Positions 24,214 to 36,840 of a stretch of 64,000 nucleotides of DNA are shown here, in pieces. Below the pieces are notes generated by a model. The model saw nothing but the letters and a program-made list of their open reading frames with translations, did no database searches and was not told where the DNA came from. Each line of letters opens with the position of its first letter. Position 1 is the first letter of the stretch. The translations under genes were made by a program, and so were the position numbers. Source of the DNA: Lepraria neglecta (taxonomy: Eukaryota > Ascomycota > Lecanoromycetes > Lecanorales > Stereocaulaceae); contig CM065649.1 in NCBI GenBank assembly GCA_033220425.1, positions 2,790,001 through 2,854,000 on the forward strand. The letters are read 5' to 3'.

Positions 24214-25113
24214 TCATCGACAAGTAGAGCAGCTACGGCTGGAGCGGCTCGAGCTTGAAGAATCACATTTGCTCTCTCCACTGGCCCATGCTCCAAGAGA
24301 GTCGCCACTTCCACTCCCATTTCCACGATTGCCATGATTCCCACGATTTCCATGATGCCCATGATGCCCATGATGTCGATGGCGCGATCTAGAACGGTGC
24401 CTCCCTCCTCCATGTCCATGGTTTTTTTTGCCGTTATTAGTATCTGCCTTGAGTTTTTGGCGGGCGTCCTTAAGCTCATCAAGTGAACATTTCTGGAGGT
24501 CCTTTGGTGGTGCCTTCAGCTTCTGTTTACGGGCTTCGTCAGTGATCTTCTCGATAAGGTCTTTACGCTTTAATCCATTGGCCGTCTCGAAAATGAACCT
24601 CACGCCAGAATCCCTCGATATACCATCCCTGGAGTGTTTGCGACCTTCGTCATATGCCCACAAAGCTATGACGTCGGCGAGTTCCTTGGGACGACGGTCT
24701 ATTGTGGAAGGGACGACGTCTTTTTGCGAGTAGAGTTAGAGAAGCTCGTGTTGTACAGATAGGAGTACGTTACCGAGAGCTGAAGTGGGCAATGCACGAG
24801 TCCCGATACCGCTGAGCCCATCATAATTGTCATGCATTCTGTGGTACGGGAATCCAAACATGCCGCCATCACCAATGTCGTCCATGATGTAAGGGGGGTA
24901 GGGGGGATGCCCATGTCTACGAAAGCTGTGGGGTAGCATCTCATTCGTAAGAAATTGGCGGTGTCTTACTGCCCTGTACATTGAGCTTTCTGAGTCTGGC
25001 GAAGAGAAAGCGAAATCCTCAACTTGGAAGCTCTTTCGACAATCGGAACAACAAATTTCTTGCGGGATGTCCCGAGGGGTTTGGCAGCGGGGACAAGAGA
25101 CTTTGAATGGCAT
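24214..25113 (-). CDS. Orphan protein with N-terminal zinc-ribbon-like motif and His/Ser-rich tail
   Basis: Two exons (24774-25113 and 24214-24719; intron 24720-24773) join in frame at SAL-DVVPSTIDRRPK and give 281 residues. Residues 7-25 hold CPRC and CCSDC, a four-cysteine pattern suggesting one zinc-ribbon site. A central conserved-looking block (about 115-200; DSGVRFIFETANGLKRKDLI, then DEARKQKLKAPPKDL) is charged and helical. The tail is HGHGGGRHRSRSRHRH-like, then Ser-rich, ending SCSTCR. I do not recognise the family. Nucleic-acid or chromatin association would fit the composition but is only a guess. Confidence 0.65.
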
Positions 25114-26240
25114 TAATGTGTCTTTAGAGAGAATGTGTTGCTTCGTTCACAGAATTTTCGAGCTGATGGGATCCACAATATAGTAAGGGCCGATTGAGGT
25201 CAAACATCACGAAGATTTCCTACGTGTGCCTGGATGGGCAGCCTCCGTCAGGCAGCAGATAGCGACCAGAATATGAGAAGAGAAAACCAGTGACTTCTGC
25301 AAGTACCCGCCAACTATACGAAAATCATTTCCTTGGGATTCACGCAAATAAGAGGAACAAAGGTACAACAAAGGTCCAAGGCTAGTCACGGGACAGGTCC
25401 CTCCGAACAACTGTGTTATCAATCTCTGCCCCATGCTTGATAGACAACATCAATCTTCATAGGCGATGAGCTTGGAGGACGGTGTATTGATGCGCAGATA
25501 GAGTCCTTTACGGGTAACAACTCGTAGGCCGTGTTGCTGCTCCGAACGAATATGAGCCTGAGAAGAAGTCACGATAATAGTCGGGAATCCCAGAGATCGG
25601 AATCTAGATAGATGCTCTAGGATCCCAATCATTCTCAGCCGTGACAATGAGACGCCATATCATTGATTATGGGTTCAAAGATCAGCCTTGATTAGACTTG
25701 TGGTCTCTAGGCGATCGTTCATATTTTTGGTGGGCTTGTGGACAAGCCTTGCACGCCTTGGCGATGCCAGCTTCTAGGGCTCAATGGGAAGAGTTCTGAT
25801 GGTCTTGGGAGGGAGAAAGTTCCACCAAGAGAGCAAGAGTACGTAGATGTAAGGATTATGGATAGAAGGAGGTTACAAAGTATATTGTATTAGATAATTT
25901 CCATAGCGCGCAAGTGTCGTGTGCTTCTAGCAGTCTTGGGAGGCGCGATCTGGCGTAAATCTCAGGACGCTAGCCCTCGATCCGCGTCGAAGACCGCAAC
26001 TCCTTCTTTTCTCCTACTGGCTACGAGCAACACTGCACTCTCGACCACTTGCAATCTCACTCCTAAAAATTCCTGAACCCCTTTCATACATTGCAGAGCT
26101 ATCAAGCTCAAGCTACTAGCCCGCCAACGTCGAGCCGAGCAGCCACCTCGTAAGAGAATTTGATCACCAAACCTCTCAGCCAATCTCCTGTCCAGAAAGC
26201 TCCTCGAACATCACATTCGAGGACTTAACAGCACAAAATC
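25114..26240. other. Intergenic, no gene seen
   Basis: Contains short unrelated reading frames only. The last 250 bp before the GYF gene start are pyrimidine-rich on the coding strand, as expected for a promoter/leader. It lies between divergent genes, so it probably carries both promoters. Confidence 0.5.
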
Positions 26241-29200
26241 ATGCCTTCTCCATTTACGTCAAGCTTTGCGTCTGCTGCTGCAGGTAATACTAGCAATGAA
26301 GGAGTCAGCAATGGCCGGAACACTGGTAGTGGAGATTGGTACGTGACGCACCCGGGTAGAGGCAAAGCAGAATCTGCTCTATGGATGACTTTCCTATGAT
26401 ACATGGGTCCCATAAAGCTGACTGCTGCGTATATAGGTCACGAACTCGCACCAATGGCGCCACGCAGACCTTCCGTCGACCCTCCTTGGCAACTAGCTTC
26501 TCCCAGCGAGATGGTACCCAAGCGAACAGCAACCCCACACCTGCGAGCGGCAGCATCTACATTCCACCACACATGAACGCTAACTACCAATCCTCATACA
26601 ACCGTAATGGATCCTCTAACGAGAGCCGCTACTCCAAAGATCAACTACTAGATTTGTTCAGGGCACAGGAAAAATCTGGAGTCTCAAATGTCAATCTCAA
26701 TGATCTTTATGTGGATGGGTGGAACCCTAATTATACCAATGGTATAACCAACGGTGGATGGGGTAAAAGAGACGATCACAAGGATGCTACTGGACCTGAG
26801 ATCTGTTGGGACCATGAAGGCAGTGTCCATCCTCTGGCGCTGGCCGAGATGACAGAGGAGGAGAAAGAGGTAGCTCATTACTTCCTATTCGCCCTTAGCA
26901 AGGCTTTATTGATGAAATGTCTAGGCATTCGCTTCATCTGTCAATTCGCCACTCAAGCCTCCAACCCAAAATGCGAACAAGGATGGTACACCGAATAACA
27001 ATAATTTGAATCGCCGAACCTCAATCACTCAGAATGTCATGAACAACTCCCCATCTACCCGCCCTGGGGCCAGGAGACGTGAATCGGGTGGGGACCTGCT
27101 TCAAAACAGCAATCCATTGACTTCTCCAACGAACAGCAGGTTTTCCAAGGATGAGTCAAACATCTCTTCGCCCCCAACTTCCCTTCTCAGACGTAAAACA
27201 GATTTTAAAGACAGTTTCGGGCCCAGTCTAGAAGACAAAGACAGGGAGAATAGCAAACCGGGTATTGATACAGCTTCGTCATTCGGTTCGCTGAAGAGAT
27301 CAACTACAAATCCAGTCAGTGCTGGTCTAAACGGTCCTTCCTCTCCCTGGTCTGGTGCTCCACCATCCGCTGGATTTTCTCCTATGGGAGCGTTTGGTAA
27401 TTTTGCACTTGGTGGTACTACCGTTCAGATCCCGACAACTGGTGAAAAGAAGCCCGGATTTGGCAGCATGCGTGTTGAGAGCCGATTCAAAGGCTTAATG
27501 AATGCTAGAAGCTCTGAAGATTTAGGGTCCAAAGTGAAAGAGAAGGCGTCGTTGAGCAGTCTCGAAAGGCTGACTGAGACCAACGAACAAAACCAATCTC
27601 GCTGGGCCGGTAACAGTTCAGCGCAACCTCGTGGTATCAACGCCGACTTATATGGTGACGAGGGCGACTTTGGGGCAGGAAGCGCAGCACTTGGAGGCGG
27701 CGACGACGTCAGTCCCCCTCTTCCACAATCTTCTAGGTACCGAAATCCAGACCGCCAGACCTCGTATGATGAAATAGGATTCTCCTCCCTAGGACTATCA
27801 TCCGACATGCCTCCCTTCCGCGAGCTAATGCAGCGGCGCGATTACCCTTCGCAAGATCCACCGCAATCCCGACACCAGGGAATGGGACAGATGGACGAGC
27901 CCATGAGCCCTACAAGCACAAACCCATACCAAAGTCCAGAGGGCGAAAAGAGGAGGCCAGAAGATGTTGATATGGATGACTCTGACATGCACAGCATGCA
28001 GTATCATGGTGCTGGGCAATTTGGCAATGCTGCTCGGGGCTTCCAAAATGAGCTTACAGGTGACCGGAGTCAAACGTCAAGCACGGGAGCTACACGAGGA
28101 TTTCCAAGCTTAGGTAGCTTGGGGAACCTGAGTGGACTCGGCGGCGCAGGGCCATGGTCAGCAGCGCCAGGCGCCATAGGAACACCAAGCAGAGCGCAGC
28201 CCGGTTTCTCTGGAGGGTTTGGCGACTCTTTCGGGGCTCTGAATGATCTCACCTCTCCTCAAAGTGGCCTTGGCGGAGCGAACTTCTTTGGTGCTGGAGG
28301 AGCCGGCGCTGGACCAATTGGCAGAGGCAGCAAGCTGAGCTCTCTGCTCCCCAATGCGCTACAGGAACAAATGCGAGCAGAGAGGCAGGACCAAGGCTTT
28401 GGAGACGCCGGCGATGTCTTCCAACGAGATACTGGACACAACGCGCCTGGCTTTGGCTTGCGAGAGTCAGACAGTTCTTCCCGCCTTGCCCGAGGTGGCA
28501 TGGATGATCTATTTGGCAACGCAGAGAGCCGTACCAGAGGCTTGCAAGGACTCGCCTCACCCTTCGCCAATAATGATGCTGGCCAAATCACAACGAGCCA
28601 GCCGCCAATGTCAGCTGCTTCACAGACAGCATTTTCGGCGGGCGGGTCCAGTAGCAGCTACTTTGCCAGGACTCAAGATCAAGACGCTGCTTCCAATCAG
28701 ATGCCTGCTTCCCAACAACGCCAGATGGTGATGCCAGATCGCATGAGATGGGAATATCGAGACCCACAAGGCAACATTCAAGGGCCGTGGTCTGGACTTG
28801 AGATGCATGACTGGTATAAGGCTGGCTTCTTCTCGCCTGAGCTCCAAGTGAGAAAGGTGGAGGACAATGATTATGAGCCTCTGGCTCAATTAATCAGGCG
28901 CATCGGGAACTCGAGAGAACCATTCCTTGTCCCCCAGATCGGCATAGCCCATGGCTCATCAACTGCTATACCAAGCAGTACCACCGCCACATCAGGAGCC
29001 GCACCTGCTGCGACACCATCTGCAGCACAACCACCGTTTGCTAGTAGCTTCCCCAGCTTCGGTACTACGCTCTCAGCTGAACAACAGAATGCTTTGGAGA
29101 GGCGTAAACAAGAAGAGCAGTATCTGATGGCAAGGCAGAAAGAGCACCTGGCGCAAACACAACTCGCGATGAAACAACAGATGCAGCATATGCAAGGTGG

Positions 29201-31100
29201 ACAACTGCACCATCATTCAAGCGCGCATAGTTTGCAAAGCCAGCCGAGCTACGGCAGCATAACTTCCCCCATGGGTTACCAACCATCTCCGGCTCAAGGG
29301 CTCATCCAGCCTCCTGTCACTGGACCGCTCCCGGGCTTCTTCGAAACTTCGCTTCGCAACGCTGGCCCTTTAGGAGCTGGCGCTGACCCTTTGAGCTCTG
29401 TACGAGAGGAAGACCTACCCGGATTCATGGAACGCTTGAACATGGGACGTGGCGGCCAGCCGCCGTACAGCCAGGACGATCAGGCTCATCAACAGCAGGT
29501 AGCTGCCATTTTGCAGGAGAGAGCGCGGCAGCAACGAGAACAAGAGCAGTACGACCTGATGCAGCGGGGTGACGAGCAGCGAATCACCGCCGAGCGTCTC
29601 GAGCAGTATCACCAATTAAGAGCTCAAGAAGAGCCGCAACAGTATCAGCAGCCGGGCGCTATTGGCGGGCATGTCAATCGCCAGGCCTCCGAGCGAGACC
29701 TTTTGGGGCTGCAGCATCGAGAAGAGGCCGGTGCAGAGTACCAGGAACAAGCGCAGATGATGCGAGACGAACAGACACCGAAAGAGCCGCTCTCGCTATC
29801 TGAACAAGTCCAGAAGGCTGCTGCCACTCAACCCCAATCTCCATGGGCAAAGGTCGATACTGGTCTGCCACAACCATTTCCACCTCCTCAATCAACCTCA
29901 CCTATGCCAGCCCCTACGCCTCAGAGAAACCGACAGAGCGTTGCTGATGCCTTGAATGCAGAGTCTCAGTCTCCGTCGCGCACTGAGTCAGTCGGGACTC
30001 CCAGTGCTGCTGTCGCTCCATGGGCGAAAGAGCCCACTGAAGGCTCGAAAGGGCCTTCGCTCAAGGAGATCCAGGCGATGGAGGCTCGGAAGGCCGCCCA
30101 ACAAGAAGAGACAGCTGCCGCTGCTCGACGAGCTCTCGCTGAACAAGAACGTCTGAGTCAGCAGAACCAACCCATTGCACCAGCACCCGGCCTACCCTCG
30201 TCTGCAAATTGGGCAAGCAGCATCTCACCTACTATCCCTACCTCCACTGGCACTTCGGCATGGTCAAAACCTGCATCTGGTAAGCCCGCTGTTGCAACGC
30301 CTGTTGCGGGAGCGAAGAAGACGCTAGCCCAGATCCAGAAAGAGGAAAAGGCTCACAAGAATCGAGCAGCAGCCGCAGCAGCAGCCAATGCTGCCACCAA
30401 CGCTTCAATTGCTACAGCTACAATTGGTGGTAAACGCTATGCCGATTTAGCAAGCAAAGGACCAATTCCAACTCCTCTCCAGCCTACGAACGCTGCTTGG
30501 ACGACTGTCGGTGCTGGTGGCAAGGTCAAGACACCAACTGCTCCTGCTGCAGGCCTGAGCACGAGGACTACCAGTGGAGGCATCGTTCAGCCTTCAGCAT
30601 CGGTAGCAAAGCCTAAGCCAACGACCAGCACTGCTGCGAAGGGGCTTGGTAGCCAACAGCACGCCAATGAGGAGTTTCAGAAATGGACCAAGAGCGCTTT
30701 AAGCAAAGGTCTCAATTCCAATATCTCCGGTAAACATCTCTCTTCTCTATGCTAATTGTGATTGCTTGCTAACCCATATCAAGCTGACGCCTTCGTAACG
30801 GAGCTTTTACTACTTCCACCCGAGGCCGACATCATCTCCGACTCCATCTACGCCTCATCCCAGACTCTCGATGGTCGCCGCTTTGCAGAAGAGTTTGTCC
30901 GACGCCGTAAACTCGCTGACCGAGGCCTTGTGCCCGAGTCTTCTGGCAATCCTGGCTTTTCGAGCCCTAGCAACGCGAATGAAGGCAAGAGTGGCGGCGG
31001 GTGGAGTGAGGTCGCGAAGAAAGGCCCTGCCAATGTAAAGGAAGAGAGTAATTCCGCATTTAAGGTTGTTGGGGGGAAAAAGAAGGGTGGGAAGCGGTAG
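26241..31100 (+). CDS. GYF-domain protein (Smy2-like)
   Basis: A 1531-residue protein in four exons: 26241-26338, 26437-26869, 26982-30729 and 30784-31100. All junctions stay in frame (GDW-SRTRT, EEEKE-DGTPNN, NIS-ADAFVTE). The GYF domain is at about residues 763-820: WEYRDPQGNIQGPWSGLEM, then WYKAGFF, matching the W-x-Y-x-D-P-x-G-x-x-x-GPW pattern that binds proline-rich PPG-phi peptides. The N-terminal half is low-complexity Ser/Gly/Pro. Residues about 850-1010 are Gln/Glu-rich and likely coiled coil, and the end is basic (GGKKKGGKR). In yeast, GYF proteins of this kind (Smy2/Syh1) act in mRNA quality control and translation repression; a similar cytoplasmic role is inferred. GYF proteins of fungi are long and disordered, as here. 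Confidence 0.92.
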
Positions 31101-32397
31101 TTGTATTTGCTGCGAGTCAAATATCACCATGCAGAGGCGAACGTTTTTGTATGTCACATGGCATGTCAGGGGTAGATGTTATGGATAGATGAGATCAATA
31201 AAAACTGCCTCTGAAGCGGACGCCTTGTCCGATCAAATCTCATTACTGAAAATCACAACGCGCTTCTACAGGATCATGGGCTCGATATGATCTTTACGTT
31301 CCGTCAAATCCCGATCCCCTCTCCATGTGCCACTGGTACAGGTTCGGCGGGTGATTTCGCTCTGAATTGTCTCTTTGTTCTACCGTAAGGAAGGTCCGCA
31401 CCCTGAAGCCCTAGAACACTACCTCCTGCTGACCTCGTGACAAAATTACAGACTACAGAATTTTCTCGGCGTCTTAGGCTCTCACTGCGAGCTAGTCGAA
31501 ATTGATGCAGTATTGTGTGAGTCTGAGTAAGCCCGCAAATTCTCTCGTTGGTCCTATGGATAGTAGTCTAGGCAGAACGAGGATATTGCTTCCGAAAAAG
31601 CTATTCCCCCAGTGGTGGAGCTTGTGGATCTCTTGATTCTACTCTCGTCATGCAAATATGAGCTTTGAGGGGTCCTGATTCGGAGACATTTAGTCGCTGC
31701 CTGAATGTTGTCTCTGCAGGAAGATCCCAAGGCAAGTGGATGGCATACAGAGGAGATTAAAGAGCAAAATCTGAAGGCGAAACACTGATTGAGGCCAATC
31801 TAGGATATATGATTGATTTTACGGGCCATGTCTTCTCATGTTTACATTGCTGTATAAGAGTTCGATTTCCCGGCGGTTTTATGTTTGTGCCCCCATCTCG
31901 ATCAAAAGGTCTAGATGTTCTATGACTACATCATGCGTATCTTACTGTCTTCCATCCTGACAGCTTCTACAGCATCAATCGGCCTCTTTCTCTATCGATG
32001 TACGCCTCTATTTCCTCGCCATTAGAGTCAGGAGACCATCTGACCATACTTCCGGCTTCTCAACCTCACGCTGCTTCGCCGATATCGTCATTTTTCGCCT
32101 GTTGTATATTGGCAATCGCATCGGCAATATTTCGTCCACTAGAATACCGAAACATGAAGCGTTATGAATTCTCCCAAGGGCCATCGAATGTTCCGGTTTA
32201 CAAATTAACTTTGCCTGGAAACATATAGAAATTCAATTTCTCTTTCTTGTCTCATCGAAAACAGAGCTTTGAACAAATACGTACGCACTTCCATCCCTAT
32301 CTATCCTCAGCAAACCACGGACCTAATCGGCCCTCTTTTCCCAGCACCTCTTCAACAACCTTCGAATTCCTACTTACAAAGGAGCGGAACTAACACC
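31101..32397. other. Intergenic, no gene seen
   Basis: I found no gene in these 1.3 kb. Pyrimidine-rich leader-like sequence (CTCTTTCTCTATC and similar) at 31980-32340 precedes the orphan gene at 32398. Confidence 0.5.
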
Positions 32398-32763
32398 ATG
32401 ATCGACTACAACATGACTGTTCTACACACCCCTTCGACTAAACGCGTCAAAGCCAAATTACCAGACCGCTATCAAGACGCTTTTGACGATGAAGTAGCAC
32501 GCTGGGTTCAAGAAGGCCATACTCAGGACGAAATCGAAGCACATTATGTTACACACGGGCCTAAGGATCCCGAAGTGAACTCCTATGCTGGGCTACGAGA
32601 CGTCTCCCAGCCGATGCAAGATTCTTTGGCTGCAGCTCAGCGACGGACGCGTTGTGCGCATCGTCATGTTCGTCAATATGTCTCTAAGACGGAGAACACG
32701 GGGGTAGAGAGTGATGGCCACTCCAGTGTCGGCTCTTCTGACCCCTTATCTGGGTCTGATTGA
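32398..32763 (+). CDS. Small orphan protein, copy 1
   Basis: A 121-residue acidic/polar protein. The ATG at 32398 is the first in frame; upstream in-frame codons lack an ATG. The core (FDDEVARWVQEGHTQDEIEA, then HYVTHGPKDPE) matches the reading frame at 33968 at spaced positions: FDxEL, Q-x-G, Y, GP, E-Y. The Ser/Gly/Asp-rich tail (SSVGSSDPLSGSD) resembles the possible last exon of that copy. No signal peptide and no known domain. It is probably lineage-specific. Confidence 0.5.
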   Translation: MIDYNMTVLHTPSTKRVKAKLPDRYQDAFDDEVARWVQEGHTQDEIEAHYVTHGPKDPEVNSYAGLRDVSQPMQDSLAAAQRRTRCAHRHVRQYVSKTENTGVESDGHSSVGSSDPLSGSD

Positions 32764-33852
32764 AGCAGTAATTGTGGGATAGGGGCTAACTGTTTGCTAC
32801 CGGTGTGAGAGGGAAGAATAATACCCCGAGAAATAGTACTATGGGAAGATTAGATGGCTATCTTTCATGTCCAACTTCTATTGTAGCCATAGTATCTATC
32901 TCGTCTCGTCTCTTGTGTCTTAGCTGCAACATGATGTATGATCCATTTTTTTGGTTCCTTGTCTTCACCTTGTGTTATTGCATAGCCTGCTCGAGACCAT
33001 GCTCTCAATGACTAGTAACATGCAGAAAAGGCGATTTGAAGATTGCGGGCTTACTGGACAAGGCTAATGTTAACAAAGAAAAATCTATCTCAAAATCGGA
33101 AGTTTGCTAGATTGCTAGATTCGATTGTATCAGGTTTGAATCTGACGTCAGCCTCAAACCCGTTCCGCTTGTCATGTGCAAAACTTGGTAAGTCTTAAAA
33201 GAGTTCTTAGCCCTGGAATCTCGGTCTGAACAGATGCCTCTTGAAGCTTGAAGGTTCCTGCTCGTTGTGGACTTGTTGTGATACGCGGAACCAAGATTGT
33301 GGATTAATATTGGGAACTTCTTGCAAGAGCAGAGATGCAGTGGCTTCTCGGAATTTATTGGACGTAAGCAATGTTCCGATATTGAGTCACGGGTGATACG
33401 CAAATTTATGCTAAGCCTCTGAATGGGAAGATTCTAAGCTCGAGATTCCCGATACTAACGTAGCAAACTAGGTTTGCTTTACAACAATGCCTTTCCCTAG
33501 AATTTTCTTCGATATATATGGCATCGACTGCGCTCGCAAAAACATGGTGGCTCTATCCAAGAAGAAGAAGAAGAAATCTATACAACACATGGCTGTATAT
33601 AGTTTATGTTTGTGTATCGGGCTTCGGCGACATGTAGTACCTTACATAATTCGGTCTCTTTTCATATTGATGTGATTCTGCTTCTTGACAATGGAGCCAG
33701 TAAATCTTCGAATCAGAAGGTCTACTGATTATGCTACCAGCTTCGCATTCATAAAAGCCCTTCGCGGATCATTTCGCGATCGACCTGTTATATTTTAACC
33801 AGTATGTCTCGCCGATGGTTCGTTTCCCAGCAACACAGACGCCATGGCTACA

Positions 33853-33860
33853 TATATAAA
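33853..33860 (+). promoter_or_regulatory. TATA-like box upstream of orphan copy 2
   Basis: TATATAAA, followed by an A/C-rich leader (CCTACAATAATCGAACAAAC) that runs to the coding-like sequence at 33968. The same arrangement (TATAAA plus C/T- or A/C-rich leader) occurs at 37521 and 39103. Confidence 0.45.
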
Positions 33861-33949
33861 GGCCAAGCCAACCCAAAAATAATATTCCTACAATAATCGA
33901 ACAAACCACAACATAACAATCAGACGTTCCTCTTCATTCCAGGATTCAA

Positions 33950-34620
33950 AAATTACAACCAGAAAAATTGACGGAACATCCTCGTCATCCAATCGCTGAT
34001 GTATTACCGACGCACACCTTCAACCCGCCAGATCATGGCATCTCTCAACATTTGAGGTTCGATGCGGAGCTGGGTCAGCTCTACCAGCAAGGCTACGCAG
34101 AAGCCCAGGTGGAGCAGTACTATGCCCTTCGCCGTGGTCCACAGAGTTTCGATGCAGAATATCTCAATTACCACCCAACCGACCCACAAGAACGCCAGGC
34201 CCATCTCGAAGCCCAAGACTAACAAAGACGTGATCTTTACAACCGTCGCCGTCGCTAGGGTGATATGGACACTAAACAATTTGACTATGAGTCTCCAGCA
34301 GGAGGCAGGATAGTTAGGAGGGAACACTGCGACCATGATTTTTATTCTCGAGCTTCGATGAATTCTCTGCCACTCAATCGCCAACGCCTTAGCAGTGCGA
34401 ATGATCCCGCCAGAGACCTACACAGGGCAACAGTAAAAGTTTCCCTAGTGCTTTTCCCCCTACATGTACTGACAGATGTATAGACACACCCAGCACGAGC
34501 GGCACAGACAGCGGCTATACTGGCGATGCGGATACGGAGAGCAGTACCGACTCCTACTACACACTCGACGTGAGCTTGGGAAGTGGCAGAAGCGGTGATA
34601 GGTACGGCTCAGGATAATCT
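33950..34620 (+). pseudogene. Small orphan protein, copy 2, start uncertain
   Basis: The frame 33968-34222 encodes LRFDAELGQLYQQGYAEAQ, then EQYYALRRGPQS, clearly related to the protein at 32398. No in-frame ATG precedes it; the nearest initiator would be TTG at 33968 or lie in an upstream exon ending at TTCCAG (33943). A Ser/Asp-rich block (STSGTDSGYTGDADTESS) at about 34490-34605 could be its last exon, because the paralogue ends with similar composition. Both the start and the splice to that block are unproven, so the gene may be dead. Confidence 0.4.
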
Positions 34621-35735
34621 AATGATTCCACCTTGCGGAACCGATGTTACGGGCGGGATTCAGGACATCGACGTCGCTGACTTTTCTACTTGGATTGATT
34701 TTACCGACAGAGGCAGATATTGATTTGCGGCATTAGTTGTCGTGGCGTTTGAGCGAGTCGTTCTATGCAAGTCGGACAAGGACTAGGAGTAGCTGGTCAA
34801 TATTCAAACGATAGTACTACAGAGTACATCCACATTCTCTAAACCAAAATCTGGATTTCGACCCTAAGACTAGCCTGAGCTTGTCCGCAGATATCATCTC
34901 GCCAATTTACGGTAACCATGGTTTTCTTGTATCATTGTAGCTTTGCTGATCTCATTTTAGCGCCAGCAAGGTCTCTTGTGATACCACACGCCTTCCCGGT
35001 CCTTCGTTACCATCGGAGCTAGTCTGTCCTATCTGCAAAGCCTTGTCATCGTGATCTGGTGTATCAGGTCACACAATGAGTAATGAGTCTTCCAGAGATA
35101 TGCGAAACGGACCATTTACTTCTCCTTTAGGACTACGCCTCAGCCGACTAAAAGGAAGCCACTGCCTCATCTTGATGGTACGAAGAAAAAGTCCGATGTG
35201 ACCCATGATTTACACACGGGCAGTGGTACCGCCGTAGGTAATTGGCCTTCCTACAGAAACATCCATCAATCATGCTTACTTTCAGTGCAGGTGATCATCT
35301 CTTGATATTGGGATCCTCCTATGTTACAGGACTCGGCAACTTTCACGCTCGGGAAGGTCGAGACCCTGCCTCGTTTTCAGGCCAGGCGGGCTTTCTGTGA
35401 TACTGCACGCCTCCCAGAGCTCACCATTTCTTCCATGTTTTACCTGCATCGTTGCGTCATCTATCAGATGATATTGCCGACAGGTTGTAGTCATGCACTA
35501 GCTGTATGATCATCTCTGTCCATAAAACACACTTTTTTTCCCGTAACAGCTCTTAGATCTTCACATCCTACTTGTCAACACGTCAACAGCTTCATACAAC
35601 ACTGTCGTCATCAGCCACCAAATCCAAACAAAAGAAACACTCAAAGCGAAATGTAAGTATCTATGGCAGCATTTGTAGTTCCCATCCTAGACTGCAATAA
35701 AGAGTCCACGCTGACATCGCGATCAAAGTACCAAA

Positions 35736-36840
35736 ATGTCACCCAACAGTACGCCTCTACACGACGGCCCCCAATACCGGCGCTATCGCGCTAGCTTTCC
35801 CACCGAGGAAGAAAAAGAGGATGTGGACATCATGATTGAAAGGTTTGCTAGGCCAAACTACTACACCTCCGAAGACTTCGAGCTTTCTTTCGCGTGCCGG
35901 ATGGAGAAAGACGAGCTTATCCGGGCTCAAATACGGGGCAAGATTACTCTCGAGGAGTGTTTGAAATATCTAAGGAGATCACCCCCGTGTTCTAAGTGGA
36001 GGTGGCACTGTGGTACTAGTGCATACTGTTCCACGCGCTGAAATAGAAAAGTATTGGAAAGCCTCTGAAGAATATAATAAGACCAATGAAGAAGACGACG
36101 ACTCCGATCAAGCTCCCATTGAACCATTTACCGGGCCGGCCTACCAGCGTTTTCGTGCTACGCTTTCCACCGAAGCCGAAAAAGTGGAAACCCATCGTTT
36201 GGTTGCCAAAGAGCGCAATTTCTACTCGGATGAACAGATCGAGCAAAGCTTCACTACGCAGTGGAAAGCAGACGAAGACTTCAGAGCTGCCAAGAGTGGA
36301 GAATTCTCGTACAGGGAATGGGGCAAGAGAAGCCGAGATGAGGATAAATCCTCACCAAAGATGATGCCAATCAACATCATACGCACTGCCATTCCATGGG
36401 ACGAGTACATAGAATACGTCAAGCCTCACGAGAAATAAATACGCGGTCTAAGGCCTGAAGGAACTCCCCTCACTTCATTCGATGGGGAGAACTACCAACG
36501 CTTCCGCGCAACACTTGCTACCGAAGATGAGAAATTGGCAAGGGGTGAGGAGGCTGACAAGTTACTTGATGATCACACCGAGAGGGACGTCGACAGTATC
36601 TACCGCCAAGCTTGGAGGAAAGACCAGCTGTTCAGGGCTGCAAAAGATGGCGACATCAGTTACGAACAGTTCCTGGAGTATGATAAACCAAATGACGGCT
36701 AGTCCAAACGGCTCAACCGACCGCCTCCTCCTGCAGCCGTACATTACATGAGTCTGCCAAAGGTGCCATCTGCTATTCCTGAGGAGGAGTGCAAGAGATT
36801 TTACGAGGCTCATGAGAAAGACGGTGCTAGCAGATCATAG
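35736..36840 (+). pseudogene. Orphan gene built of three tandem repeats, decayed
   Basis: Three copies of an approximately 65-75 residue unit follow one another. Each starts G-x-x-Y-x-R-[FY]-R-A: GPQYRRYRASFPTEEEK at 35760, GPAYQRFRATLSTEAEK at 36136, and GENYQRFRATLATEDEK at 36484. Later in each unit comes a D-x-x-[FI]-RA-x-x-G block (RAAKSGEFSYREW, RAAKDGDISYEQF). A shorter fourth tail ends PEEECKRFYEAHEKDG at about 36770-36825. The first unit is separated from the second by a frame change near 35990 that no good intron repairs. TAA at 36436-36438 and TAG at 36700-36702 interrupt the second frame, with coding sense continuing after both. Both could be CAA/CAG hit by C-to-T. No known domain recognised. 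Confidence 0.6.

Noticed and set aside
24300-24430. CATGATGCCCATGATG-like tandem repeats as a CRISPR or satellite
   Set aside because: They encode the His/Gly-rich tail of the gene at 24214-25113.
33690-33780. tRNA-like sequence on the minus strand (GGTAGCATAATCAGTAGA)
   Set aside because: I could not fold a cloverleaf; no matching acceptor stem or proper B box.
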